From: Chrysomallon squamiferum
Lineage: Eukaryota > Mollusca > Gastropoda > Neomphalida > Peltospiridae
NCBI GenBank assembly: GCA_012295275.1
Contig: CM022665.1
Span: forward strand, 14,852,476-14,916,475
DNA: 64,000 nucleotides
Direction of reading: 5' to 3'
Both the position numbers and the translations under genes were made by a program. A model generated the notes under the pieces. That model was given only the letters and a program-made list of their open reading frames with translations, had not been told where the DNA came from and made no database searches. This document shows positions 37,164 to 48,379 of the stretch, in pieces. Within the stretch, counting starts at the first letter, position 1. Each line of letters starts with the position of its first letter.

Positions 37164-37400
37164 ATGTACATATGTATATATGTATGAAACATGTATGTAT
37201 GAATGTATGAATTTTTGTATATATATATGTAAAATATGTAAATATATATGTGTGTATATATCTATGTATGAATGCATGTAAGTATGTATAAATGTATGTA
37301 TTTATATATGTATATATGTATGTAAGTATGTATGTATGTATTTATATGTATATGTAAATATGTATATGTGTGTATGTAAGTTTGTATGTGCCTATGTTAT
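37109..37400 (+). repeat. (GT)n followed by TATG-rich repeat
   Basis: (GT)n at 37109-37158, then TATGTATG/TATATATG variants to about 37400. Confidence 0.9.
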
Positions 37401-37574
37401 AGTATACTTTTAATATAACACAGCGAATGTCGACATTATTGCAGTCGACAAATAAGATATAAGATCATAAGAATTCTCTTGACATCTCTGATATACCGTA
37501 GACGTGATTCTGAGAATATAAAACTTTAAAAACAAACCCATCTTAAAACAGCAATCTATACTGTCAGATAATTT

Positions 37575-37612
37575 TGAATTTTATATATTTATTTATTTAT
37601 TTTTCATTATTG

Positions 37613-37671
<59 letters not shown>

Positions 37672-37692
37672 TTTATTTTTATTTTTATTTAT
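37575..37692 (+). repeat. (ATTT)n / (ATT)n microsatellite
   Basis: A TTTA run passes into about 18 ATT units at 37618-37672, then TTTTTA units. Unique sequence without genes follows to 38395. Confidence 0.95.
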
Positions 37693-38399
37693 CACGTCTT
37701 TAATGATGTTATATTAAACAGACGATGGTGGTTCAAAGGGTTAAATCCATCATATTACTCGTGGTCGGAATTTTAACGATTATGAAACAGTAACATTATA
37801 TATGGAGGTGCATGTCTTCCTGACGGATCACGACTGGTCAAAATGTTAACGTTATTATATCACGGCTTATAATTCATCAAACTGTTAACACCATTGTAAG
37901 TTTACGTAATGTATTACTTTGTGTCAAATAATTAACGAGTGTGGATGATAACGATGTTTGGAACCATTAGTGATGTCATATGATTGTATTACGTCCGTAG
38001 TGAATTATGACGACATTTAAAATGTAGCCGCGTCAGAGGCCGGCTATGGTTCTGTGAAAAAATATTGTTTTGTTCTTTGTGACTGATTTCCGTGAATGTT
38101 CCTCAGAGTCACTTTGAGCAATGTGATTTATTATAAATCATCATCGTTTTGACAACGTCTGAGAGTTCAGGGATCTTCAACATCCAGGGAATTTTTTCTA
38201 ACATGCTCGAGCTGAATTCAGGGTGTGAAAATTGCTCGGTGTATTGTTTAGTACATTTAATATGTCAAACGAATTTTCGAGATTTAGGTTAGTAGTTTCA
38301 GCATGCACTACTATCTGTAGAATTTTAAAATATAAACTTTATACTCAATCATCATAAAACATTGTATTATTTTTCAAGCTTTAATGTTTTTATTTGTTT

Positions 38400-38488
38400 G
38401 TTTTTTTTTTTTTTTTTTTTTTTTTTTTGTTATTTGTTTTCTTTCCTTTTTTCTTTCTTTTTGTTTTCTTTTTCTTTAAAAAAAAAAA
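38400..38488 (+). repeat. T-rich tract and A run
   Basis: T run at 38401-38428, a TTTCTT-rich stretch, and an A run at 38479-38488. Confidence 0.9.
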
Positions 38489-38879
38489 ATGCGAAATAGA
38501 TAGTATACATACTCTTAATGTGAAATTTGTGTGGTTTGTATCTTGTCAGAAGATTAACAGTATAGCACTCTGATATTATTTATTACAAGTCATGAAATTA
38601 TTATATTAGTGGCTTAATATGAACCCACTTTTCAAACTGATATATCTTTTCGATGTCCATCATTACTAATATCCATATTTTATTACCAAATAAGTTCCTA
38701 CACGAAACATTCTATTAGACACTAATATTTTATTAGATAGTAATATTTTACCTGATAATTATATGCGCTAACATTACATTAGCTACTAACTCGATATGCT
38801 ATCAAAAAGTTTCTAATCAGAGCAACCCGTTATCAAACACGTTTTTCTTGCGTACGAACGTTCAGTTTATTTATGGGTT

Positions 38880-39190
38880 ATATCCCATTCATACCAGTGC
38901 TCCACAGATGGTATATTAAACGGCTTTGGTATGTTCTTCGCTAACTCTGGCAAGGTTCATATCAAAGATATCTTGCTGCTAATCAGTAGGAGTAGGCTAC
39001 AGCAGGTTTCCTCTCTTATATCAATAAGAAAACGTAACACTGCTACCCAGTCAGTGTTAATATATAAATACACTCATGAGTCATTAAACATTTATTCATC
39101 ACGAAGGTTCAAGACCGAACAGCATGGGCTGGGTGTTCATTTGTTCATGACACGTGCTGGGCTGGCGTTAAACATTCATTAATTTATTAA
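38880..39190. other. Complex, higher-GC patch (possible old transposon), unidentified
   Basis: Composition is markedly richer in G+C than the flanks and free of simple repeats. A + frame of 83 codons lies at 38931-39182. I recognise no domain, terminal repeat or tail. Confidence 0.3.
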
Positions 39191-39223
39191 GATTCACTTC
39201 TCAGTCTGAACGCAGGCGTCTCA

Positions 39224-39562
39224 TCACTGTTGACTTATCATTGTACTAGAGCTACCTGCTTTCATCCTACGGACAATGAACAGTGTTCGCATGAACCCAG
39301 GTAGCGTAATGGACCGCAGGGAAGTCTTGTTTGACCTGGATACGATCCTAGAGACGCTCAGTCTACAAAGCCAGTGACCGGCCTCGCGAACCACAGTGGA
39401 CGCTGATTCCTTGATGTACTGTGACAGGCCGGCATGTGAATCAGGAACGGTAATGAACTTGGGGAGGTCATAATTGCCCACTGGTGCTTGTTTCATTTGC
39501 TGGAATGAGGACCGGAATAACTTTAACCAGATTTCATTACCCACTGACAGACAGTGCCGCTA
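39224..39562 (-). CDS. Coding-like frame, about 106-112 codons, unidentified
   Basis: It is the longest frame outside foxo that is not low-complexity. Read on the minus strand it contains LPKFITVPDSHAGLSQYIKE and ends in a TGA after ISQQ. It has no ATG until QQM near 39497-39495, and a TAG precedes it near 39563. A TGTCTGTCAG acceptor-like sequence lies at its 5' edge, so a spliced internal or terminal exon is conceivable. It overlaps a possible SINE head on the other strand. Chance openness in a GC-richer patch is the main alternative. Confidence 0.25.
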
Positions 39563-39630
39563 TTCTGTTAATCACTGTGAAGCAGCGGGAGACTAATTCA
39601 AGCCGCAGTTTAACCGCCTGACACTGGGCT
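39290..39630 (+). mobile_element. Possible tRNA-derived SINE
   Basis: TAGCGTAATGG at 39302-39312 fits the A-box consensus exactly. A weaker B-box-like GGATACGATCC lies at 39338-39348. About 280 bp of complex GC-richer sequence follows, a size compatible with SINEs that have a conserved central domain, such as the cephalopod Ceph-SINEs. The B box is imperfect, the A-B distance is short and no tail is clear. Confidence 0.3.
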
Positions 39631-39639
39631 AATTATACT

Positions 39640-40340
39640 ACAACTGTGACAAGTTAAGTGAATAATAGTTAACACAGACTGAGTCAGTAATTAGTACAGT
39701 AGTGACACGTTAAGTTAACAGTAGTCGACATTGAAACATGCTAGATATTATTATCACATTAACGCTACTGCTGAGTAATTAGTACACTATTATCAGCATT
39801 AGTAGTGATTAGATTGTAATGTTCTGGCTGGATTTATAATTAGAACTGTATTATTATTACTGAGTCAGTTAAATTAACAGTAGCCGACATTAACGCTTAA
39901 TATATAGTAGATATGGTAAGTGAATAATTAGTACACTGATTAAATGTTAAGTGAATAATTAGTGCACTAGTTAGATGTTAAGTGAATATTTAGTGCACTA
40001 GTTAGATGTTAAGTGAATATTTAGTGCACTAGTTAGATGTTAAATGAATAATTAGTGCACTAGTTAGATGTTAAATGAATAATTAGTGCACTAGTTAGAT
40101 GTTAAGTGAAAAACAGTCGACATTCAGTTAGTAATTAACACGATACAGACAGGGTAGTAATAATGGACGCTGACACATATTAGTTATTACGGCTTCGACT
40201 GGATTAATAATTAGTACAGTAATGACATGTTAAGTTAATAATAGTCGACATCAACACACACTCGTAGTCATTACTAAAGAGACTAGTTACATTATTAATC
40301 CAGTACTCAGCTGCTAAGTGAATAATGGTGGATAATGAAT
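39640..40340 (+). repeat. Nested repeat region with AGTCGACAT-containing units
   Basis: The phrase TTAAGTTAACAGTAGTCGACATT recurs with changes at about 39711, 39870, 40108 and 40230, with TAATTAGTACAGTAGTGACACGTTAAG blocks between. This gives a degenerate long-period repeat that encloses the 31-bp array. Confidence 0.7.
39911..40115 (+). repeat. 31-bp minisatellite
   Basis: TTAGATGTTAAGTGAATAATTAGTGCACTAG repeats about six times with near identity from 39940 onwards, each unit carrying the palindrome AGTGCACT. The first unit (from 39911) is degenerate. Confidence 0.93.
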
Positions 40341-40530
40341 ATACCAGTTTACAACACCTCTTAGATAATACTAACACAGTTTTTTTTAATTATGTTTTTA
40401 GGATATAACTTAATCTTTTTAAAAACATACGAATTTGATATTGTCACCTTCGCACGATGACGCTGATTCTTAAGATAGTAATCGATGTACTTAGGCGTTA
40501 TTTTCAAAACAAAACAAGTATATTTCGTTA

Positions 40531-40532
<2 letters not shown>

Positions 40533-40603
<71 letters not shown>

Positions 40604-40608
40604 ATGTG

Positions 40609-40642
<34 letters not shown>
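40533..40642 (+). repeat. Compound (CT)n(TA)n microsatellite
   Basis: About 34 CT units, a short linker, then (TA)n at 40612-40642. Confidence 0.95.
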
Positions 40643-40648
<6 letters not shown>

Positions 40649-40654
40649 GTATGC

Positions 40655-40700
40655 CAGTTACGTCAATGAAAATATATATATATATTCATTGACGTAACTG
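40655..40700. other. Perfect 16-bp inverted repeat with TGACGT arms
   Basis: CAGTTACGTCAATGAA (40655-40670), a 14-nt AT loop, then its exact complement TTCATTGACGTAACTG (40685-40700). Each arm holds a CRE half-site (TTACGTCA). The loop is an AT dinucleotide run and extends the adjacent (TA)n, so the structure may have arisen by snap-back copying at the microsatellite. Confidence 0.75.
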
Positions 40701-41092
40701 ACAAAGTTAATCAGTTCCAATATTTCCATTTACTATTCTGCTTTCTACTCGCTGTATTTTTGTTGTTACTTAGTTAATCTATTTACTTACTTTAATCAGC
40801 ACGCTCTTCTCGAGATTTTGTAAAGGATTCCGAATTACCGTTAAATTCTAATAAATGTTTTCAAAAGAAGAAGTTCGCTTTTTATCGATTTGAAACGCGT
40901 GTAATTAATGTTTTTTCTTTCAAACAGCGCTGGTCATTTCGTTTTTAGAAAATTAATCAAGCAGGTATTAAATGCGAACAGTAAACATTGGAAATCAGGA
41001 AGTTCATCTTAAGTCCTTTAATATTAAACTTTGTTATTTAATATGCAACTGTATTAAAATTAATAATACATTATTGTCAAGTGTAAACTGTA

Positions 41093-41184
41093 TGACGTCA
41101 AACCTACCTACGCTTCACGTTGACCGGAAAATGAAGTTTAAGTCAACAACTGGAAAAAAAAAAAAGATTACAATGATGGTGAGT
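41093..41184 (+). promoter_or_regulatory. CRE octamer with downstream splice-donor-like GGTGAGT
   Basis: TGACGTCA at 41093-41100, CpG-containing sequence, then ATGATGGTGAGTTTG with the donor-like GT at 41179. This is the same order as the other CRE cassettes in the window, but the sequence is not otherwise similar to them. Confidence 0.25.
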
Positions 41185-41194
41185 TTGACAACTA

Positions 41195-41700
41195 CGACTG
41201 CTTCAGCTGGGACTGTTTCTGCTGCTGCCATTACTACTGCCACTATAACTACTACTACTGGTACATTTACTATTACTACTTCTGATACAGTTACCACTGC
41301 TACTATTACTGCTACTTCTGCTATGTTGCTGCTAATATAATATTACTACTACTTCCACTACTCTTACTACTGCTACTGCTACAGTGCTACATCTAGAACT
41401 GCTGCTGTTACTACTACTTCTGCTATTGTTATTAATGTTATTTTTGTACAAATGTATATGTAATTATGTATATGTGTCTGTATGTGCTATAACAACAACT
41501 ATTACTTCAACGAGTACTATTACCTTTTCTACAACTACTGTACTATTACTACTTCTAGAATAAATACTAGTGCTATAGGTACTACAGCTATTACATCAAC
41601 TATTAGTAGGACTACTAATATTATTATTATTACGATGCCGACGATATCGTCTGCTGCTTCTACGAAATTGTTTGTTGTATTAACGTTACTATGACAACAA
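41195..41700 (+). repeat. Degenerate (TAC/TGC)n trinucleotide region
   Basis: ACTACTACTGCT-type units with many substitutions. The Thr-rich frame is an artefact. Confidence 0.9.
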
Positions 41701-42303
41701 CTACCAGTACTCCTAGGAGATGAAAATGAATAAATGAATATAAAGATAAATGGATGGATGGATGAATGAATGAATGTTTTCGACATCTCAGCAAACTACT
41801 AAAAATATATAAAACCTTTTTTTAATTAATTTAATTTTTTACCTTTCTGTTCTTTATTCTTTTTATATATATTTTTTTTTTTTCTTAATGTTATGTTTTG
41901 TTTTCACTGAATGTCTTTCAGTTGTCTCTATTTATTGCTTGTTCTTTCTTTCTTTCATTAAAGAAACTAATTAAAAATGTTTTGCTTCTGAACAATTAAA
42001 TGAAATTTGTAGTCCTAGTTTTGATTAGGAAGCACCGTAAGAAGAAAAAATGTGTCAGTTCAGATTAATTGAACGGTGACGAACTTTCTCATAAGAATTA
42101 TTGAATTTGACGAAAATATTTCTATTAAGAATTACTGAATTGTAACGAGAATATTTCTCTTAACAATTAATGAAGTGTGTCGTAGGAGCTCTGCAAAACC
42201 AAACATTCTGAAAGGGTTAGTGAACTTTGACGTTATTCAAGAACTATTTAAGTATCATTTCGTATTTTTCTTTTGGAACAACGGAAGCGTGTCTTACTGT
42301 TAT

Positions 42304-42522
42304 CTAAAGACGGCTTTGAGGTGACGTGCTATCCCAGTGGGGAAAAAGAAAGATCACTGACGAATCATTGTGGAGGAACTGACGTGTAGCGTACTGCACG
42401 CATGTCTCAAAGGAACACGCCAGTACGTTTTGCTTTCTCTTACAAAGGAGTTCTTGCCTGTACTGCGTGAACTGGTGACGAGTGACGACGTATTTCTCTA
42501 AGTAACTGTCAAGTACATCCAC
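42304..42522 (-). CDS. Small ATG-initiated frame (72 codons), unidentified
   Basis: Begins MDVLDSYLEKYVVTRHQF and ends in a TAG after SPQSRL. Residue use is balanced and the patch is richer in G+C and CpG than its flanks. The + strand carries four TGACG half-sites here (such as 42380 and 42475). I do not recognise the product. A decayed gene fragment or a CpG-rich regulatory patch with a chance frame are equally likely. Confidence 0.22.
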   Translation of the reverse strand: MDVLDSYLEKYVVTRHQFTQYRQELLCKRKQNVLACSFETCVQYATRQFLHNDSSVIFLFPHWDSTSPQSRL

Positions 42523-42539
42523 ATATCAATGTATATATG

Positions 42540-42825
42540 CATATAAATACATGTTAGTATATACATCCATCCATCCATCCATACATACATATACACATAG
42601 ACATAATTTTATATACACACACACACGTATATATATATATATATATACATACACACATACATATATACAGATACACACTCACATACATATACATACATAT
42701 AAATATAAAGACACACAAGCATTCACACATACATACATACACACACACATATATATCACACACACACAAACACACACTTACATACATTCACATAAACAGA
42801 CATACATATAATGAATATACAGACA
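42540..42825 (+). repeat. CATC/CATA/CACA-rich repeat
   Basis: (CATC)n at 42568-42582, (TA)n at 42630-42646, and ACATACAT/ACACAC variants. Confidence 0.9.
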
Positions 42826-42961
42826 TTGATACATACAAACGAACATCTGTACATGTAATTAAAAGAACCAAAGCTGTTCCCAAGTCTGAGTCAGAAGTAA
42901 CTGACCTTTTCTTTCACTTATCCCCGGAATTAACCACAAACACGCGATATTAACTCCACCA

Positions 42962-42988
42962 TCATCTGGGGACACAGTGTCCAGATGA
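42962..42988. other. Imperfect palindrome centred on GGACACAGTGTCC
   Basis: TCATCT-GG-GGACA-CAG-TGTCC-AGATGA forms an 11-bp stem with a 2-nt bulge and a 3-nt loop. The centre GGACAnnnTGTCC has the inverted-repeat-3 geometry of steroid-type nuclear receptor sites. It lies in non-repetitive sequence. Function unknown. Confidence 0.5.
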
Positions 42989-43166
42989 CCTCACCAGTGA
43001 CATCTCGACTTTCAAATCTCACACTGAAAAAAGAAAAAGAAAAAAGAAATAATAATTATAATAAAAAAAACAAAAAAAAACATCACATTATAAGAGTACT
43101 CTATCTTTTAACGTGAACTCCTGAATCAATGGGTCTGTGAATTCTTTTTGATTAAAAGCAATAATA

Positions 43167-43170
43167 TCTA

Positions 43171-43216
<46 letters not shown>

Positions 43217-43228
43217 ATTTTTAGTCCA

Positions 43229-43318
<90 letters not shown>
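43167..43318 (+). repeat. (TCTG)n(TCTA)n and long (GT)n microsatellite
   Basis: TCTG/TCTA units to about 43215, then an uninterrupted (GT)n of about 44 units at 43231-43318, the longest GT tract in the window. Confidence 0.95.
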
Positions 43319-43320
<2 letters not shown>

Positions 43321-43442
43321 AACGATGATCAACAAGAAACCACGCGTCTTGCTTCCATAATGTAAATGAAGAAGAAGAAGAAAAAATGAATGAAAGAAAG
43401 AAAGAAGAAAAAGATGAAGAAGAGAAAAAAAAATTGAACATT

Positions 43443-43850
43443 TTATAAATTATATTAGACCAGAAGTTACTTTTCTAGATTTTTATTAATATGGAATATT
43501 CTAAACCGTAGTTAGGAAACTTCCTTAAATTACACATTTGTTTTTTTCTAACTTATCTTAGACTTTAAAATAATCAAAATCTTGTCTTAAATACCAGAAA
43601 GGGACAAAAAAAAAAAAAAAAAAAGATAATAACATCCTTTACAACATATTTCTATTTCATCATATGTTTCAAAAATATGTTACTAAAAGAAAACAATTAA
43701 AACTGATTTTTAAAACCTTACCTCTCCGACAGAATTCTATTATGACGTCATTTTATTATTGGTTTAGTCTGTTTCTGAACTGACCAATGAAATTATACAT
43801 CGTTATTTCGCTGACGTAATATGTCAGTAAACTACTAATAATATAAATAT
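43443..43850 (-). repeat. CRE cassette, copy 2 (duplicated ~400-bp unit)
   Basis: Homologous to 33790-34160, with shared blocks ACCAGAAGTTACTTT (43462), TAAAACCTTACCTCTC (43711-43726), ATTATGACGTCATTT (CRE at 43743-43750) and CGCTGACGTAAT (43810). On the minus strand it reads CCAAT box (ATTGG orientation, about 43786), CRE, 20 bp, then GAGAGGTAAGG. It is preceded by a GAAGAA-rich stretch, as copy 1 is preceded by a GATGAT stretch. It lacks an A-rich tail at the expected end and obvious target duplications. Confidence 0.65.
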
Positions 43851-44264
43851 TACAAGTAATAAAAATAAACAAATAGACAATTAAATAAATGAATAAATAA
43901 ATAAATAAATAATACTCTTTTGCTGTCGCATCAGACAGTAATTATATACAGGGCTAATTTTACAACTTTGTAATTATGGCAAAATAGACCTCTGAAATTT
44001 TATAAAATAAATTAAAATGTTACCTATCTGCAAATCATTTCTCTTACTGCAATTATTACACTATGGTTATGCTGATACTACAATAATACACTAAAGCTGC
44101 TATTAAAATTACGGTTATGATTACTGGCATTAAAATTAATACTACTATTGCCACTATTTCCATTATGAGTTTATAATTTAGTTGTTGCCATCGTTGTTTG
44201 TGCTGTTATTAATGCATTACAATATTGATTGCGTTATACAATTATTATCATTATTGTGACTGAT

Positions 44265-44485
44265 GTTACTACTACTACTACTACTACTACTACTATTGTT
44301 GCTTAAACAACAACAACTTTTATTATTATTACTATAAATCTTTCCAGCTACTATTGCCAATTCCATTGCTACCACAACTTCTCTTATTACTACTGCTACT
44401 GTTACTGCTACTGCCACTGCTACTGCTACCACTACTGCTACTGCTACTACTACTACCACCACTATTACTACTACTACTATCCGAA
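44265..44485 (+). repeat. (TAC)n-type trinucleotide region
   Basis: ACTACTACT and GCTACTGCT blocks. Frames in both directions are artefacts. Confidence 0.92.
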
Positions 44486-45180
44486 TCAGTCACTACGACA
44501 GCCACCGATACAACAACTATTGGTAATCACGGATGGCAACGACCATTGAAACCAAATACTTCCCATCTTGAAACGGATCTGTCGAGTGACGTCCATATTT
44601 GATAGATTTTTTTTTTTTTTTTTGTTCCAAAGCGAATGTCCATGTTAACGATTTTCAGCCGTGGAATAATTGTCAATGGAACATGATATATGAAATGTTA
44701 GTTTTTCTGACACGATGCGTAAGAGGTAAATGAGGTCGTTATATGGATGTGCATACTACCATTAAAACACAACAGAGGTTGTTATCGATGTAGCTGTTTG
44801 AAATGTAGGGAGAAAGAAAGGGAGAAGAAAAGAAGAAGAAGAAGACATAAGAAGAAAGCAAAAATAAAGAAGAAGAAATAAAACATGAACAGAAAATGAA
44901 ACGAAATCAATCAGCCACTGCCTGAAAACTAGTTATGGTTAAAGCAGATTTACAGATGAACAAACATATACGCATAACACACACGCGCCCAGATAACCAA
45001 TATAAAGTCAAACAAATGGACTCTTTTAACAAACATCGATATACACAAAAATATAAATGTACACATGCGCATATAGAAACACAGCTACAAGTCTGCTGAC
45101 ATATATACACACAGGGATATAATTATAGATGCATACACACACAGTTAAATTCTAGAGTTTAGATACATATACATAAACAT
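44486..45180. other. Unique AT-rich spacer, no recognisable gene
   Basis: Includes a T run at 44608-44623, a near-CRE TGACGTCC at 44588 and a GAAGAA-rich stretch at 44820-44880. Confidence 0.6.
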
Positions 45181-45570
45181 ACATCACCGTACACAAAAAC
45201 ATATACACATACATGTACATACATCACCGTACACAAAAACGTATACACATACATATACATACATCACCGTACATAAAAATGTATACACATACATATACAT
45301 ACATCACTGTACACAAAAACGTATACACATACATATACATTCATCACTGTACATAAAAACATATACACATACATACATCCATATACATACATCACTGTAC
45401 ACAAAAACGTATACACATACATATACATACATCACTATACACAAAAACGTATACACATACATACATCACTGTTCACAAAAACATATACACATACATACAT
45501 ACGTATACATACATCACTGTACATAAAAACATATACACATATATACATACATATACATACATCACCGTAC
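45181..45570 (+). repeat. 40-bp minisatellite
   Basis: Units begin ACATCACCGTACACAAAAAC and continue ATATACACATACATGTACAT. The spacing is exactly 40 bp for the first four steps (45181, 45221, 45261, 45301), with later units longer or shorter through CATA slippage. About ten copies. Confidence 0.93.
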
Positions 45571-45859
45571 ACAAAAGAAGAAGAAAATTACACACACACA
45601 CAAATACAATGTACATACAAAACTCATATCCAGCTACTGTTTACTCAAGCATGCTTTCATGTGAATTAAATCGGTTAGAGTGAAAGCAGCAGCTGTTACA
45701 TCACAATCTACTCATTATATCGATCAGCAGCAAATACGCTTTTACTGAAAAAAGGTTAAATGGGCACACACATATTCCATGTAGAACTTTGTCTATACAG
45801 GGCAATAACTGACTGAACCCAACTGAATGTTGAGAAACCCGCTGTAACAAACAAAAATT

Positions 45860-46351
45860 AACTACTACTACTACCTCTGCTGCTGCTGCTGCTACTGCTG
45901 TTACTACTATTACTACTACTTCTGCTGCTTTTGCTACTACTATTAATATCAATACTACTATTGTACTAGTCCTACCACTTCTATTACTACCTCTACTACT
46001 ACTAATACTACTGCAATTAATATTACTATACTATTATTATTATTACTACTAATACTACTGTTACTGTTATTTATACTATTGCTACTATTACTATAGGTAC
46101 TGATATTACTGTTACTACAACTATTATTACAACTACTAATACTACTGTCATAACTTCTTCTTCTACCTACAATTACTTCTATTATTGCTACAGCTTCAAC
46201 TAGCTATCAACATTATTACTACTACTGTTACATACCTCTGCTACCACCATCACCAACATTACCACCACTAATACTACCAGTACAACTAACTACTGCTATT
46301 ACTACCATTTTTAACTGCTACTACTACTACTATTACTACTACTATTACTAT

Positions 46352-46385
<34 letters not shown>

Positions 46386-46460
46386 GCTACTACTACTACT
46401 ACTACTACTACTGCTGCTACCACTACTATCACCACTTGTACTACTACTACTAATAATGGT
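45860..46460 (+). repeat. Long degenerate (TAC)n trinucleotide region
   Basis: ACTACTACT units with GCT, ATT and CAC substitutions over 600 bp, the longest of four such regions. The strand and phase are the same as at 41.2 and 44.3 kb. Confidence 0.92.
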
Positions 46461-46624
46461 TCTGTTGCATACTATCCATTAATACCGTTGCACTTTCTGC
46501 TATTTCTATCATTGCTGTAATGGCTACAATATTTAAATATAAAACAATGATTGCAACTTTTGTCTTTATATTTATTTTTTTTTTTTTTTTTTATTTAACA
46601 CGTAATAATATAAATTTTGAAGTT

Positions 46625-46742
<118 letters not shown>

Positions 46743-47404
46743 ATTAATAATAATAATGATGGTGATGATGATGATAAATCTTCTATAAGTATTACCATCA
46801 GCTGATTCTATAGCCTGTCATTACGATTAATCGTTTGTCGTGCATGACGCATTGTTCTCAGTTTATGAAGCGTACAGAAAACACTTTGTCGATCCATTAT
46901 AAATGAAAGTTTAAAGCGATCTGTCCCCGCTGTATTTGAATCACTAATAGCACTTACAAGAGACTGTCATTTTTCAAACACGAGGAACCGTGAAAAAAAA
47001 AAATATATATATATATATATGTGTATGTATTTTGTGTGCTTTCACGGCGTGACCTCATCAGGTAAAGCTGCTTTTGAATGAGGTGAATAAAGGACGTTGT
47101 AACAGCATTAATACTTACTTTTTTCAAAAAAAACCCACAAAAAACAACAAACAACCTTTGTGATAACAAACTTAAAACATTTAATATTAAAATGGAACAT
47201 ATGTATATGTATATATATATTTAATTTTTTGCGCACCGTCCAAATTTGTAAGTGTGTTTGTAGGTGTAGGTGTACATGTCTGAGCGTGCGTGCCTGTGAG
47301 TGTGCGTATGTGTGTATTTTTAAAATGGCATAAAAAATGTGTGTTGTATGTCCGATTGGTGGTGGTATACGTGCTTAGGAATCAGAATGTTTGTTTGTGT
47401 GAAA

Positions 47405-47425
47405 CAGACAGACAGACAGACAGAC

Positions 47426-47517
<92 letters not shown>

Positions 47518-47534
47518 ATGTGTTTGCTCTTATT

Positions 47535-47569
<35 letters not shown>
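47405..47569 (+). repeat. (ACAG)n(GA)n and (TA)n microsatellites
   Basis: ACAG units, about 42 GA units (47431-47514), a short linker and (TA)n at 47538-47569. The 149-codon frame through it is an artefact. Confidence 0.95.
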
Positions 47570-47571
<2 letters not shown>

Positions 47572-47639
47572 AAATGTGAAGGTAATGATAACAGTTATAG
47601 AGATGTATGTTGGTCTCTGTGTATACATACATGTATAGA

Positions 47640-47910
47640 TACATATAAGACAACACCAACCTACCCAGAAATTGACCAAAGGAAGAAAAAACTTGGCACT
47701 ATAAGAAGCACATGCAAGGCGAATTATCTGCAGTCTTGAGGGAAAACTGCTGATGGATAATTACATCGTACATGCAAATCATGATGCAGAAGTGAACTCA
47801 TTTGTGAAGAAGTATGCATTATATTGCAGTGGCCACAATCACCAGGGGCTGACCGCAAAGTGATGTAGCTGCTCTCCAGAGGCGCAGGTTTGAACGTATT
47901 TATTTGTACG
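47640..47910. other. Complex patch with no identified gene
   Basis: Non-repetitive sequence of higher G+C with short protein-like stretches on both strands (for example PTYPEIDQRKKKLGTIRST on + near 47659). No domain recognised. Possibly an old transposon fragment. Confidence 0.25.
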
Positions 47911-48084
47911 TACGTACGTCTATGAGTATGTGTGTGAGTCTTTGCCAATCCTTTTATTTCTGTTTTCGTCTTCCTCTCTGAGTTTGTCCGTCTGTCTGTG
48001 TCTTTCTCTCGTCCTCTGTCCTAATTTTCTTTCTTTTTTCCTTCCTTTTTCTTTCTTCTTTTCATCCTCCTCCTCCTCGCTCTA

Positions 48085-48147
48085 TCCCTTAGATTCATCA
48101 TCATCATCATAGTCCTCATCATATTATTATTATTTATTGATTTATTT

Positions 48148-48236
<89 letters not shown>

Positions 48237-48338
48237 TGTTATTATTACTATTATTATTACTATTATTATTTCACATGCAACTACGAGAGTTGTATGGTTT
48301 GTTTTCATTTCCTCCTCCTCTTTACTCTACCTCTCCTA

Positions 48339-48379
<41 letters not shown>

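Noticed and set aside
47290-47739. 149-codon + frame with a long Arg-Glu repeat
   Set aside because: Most of it is a (GA)n microsatellite, with no conserved domain on either side.
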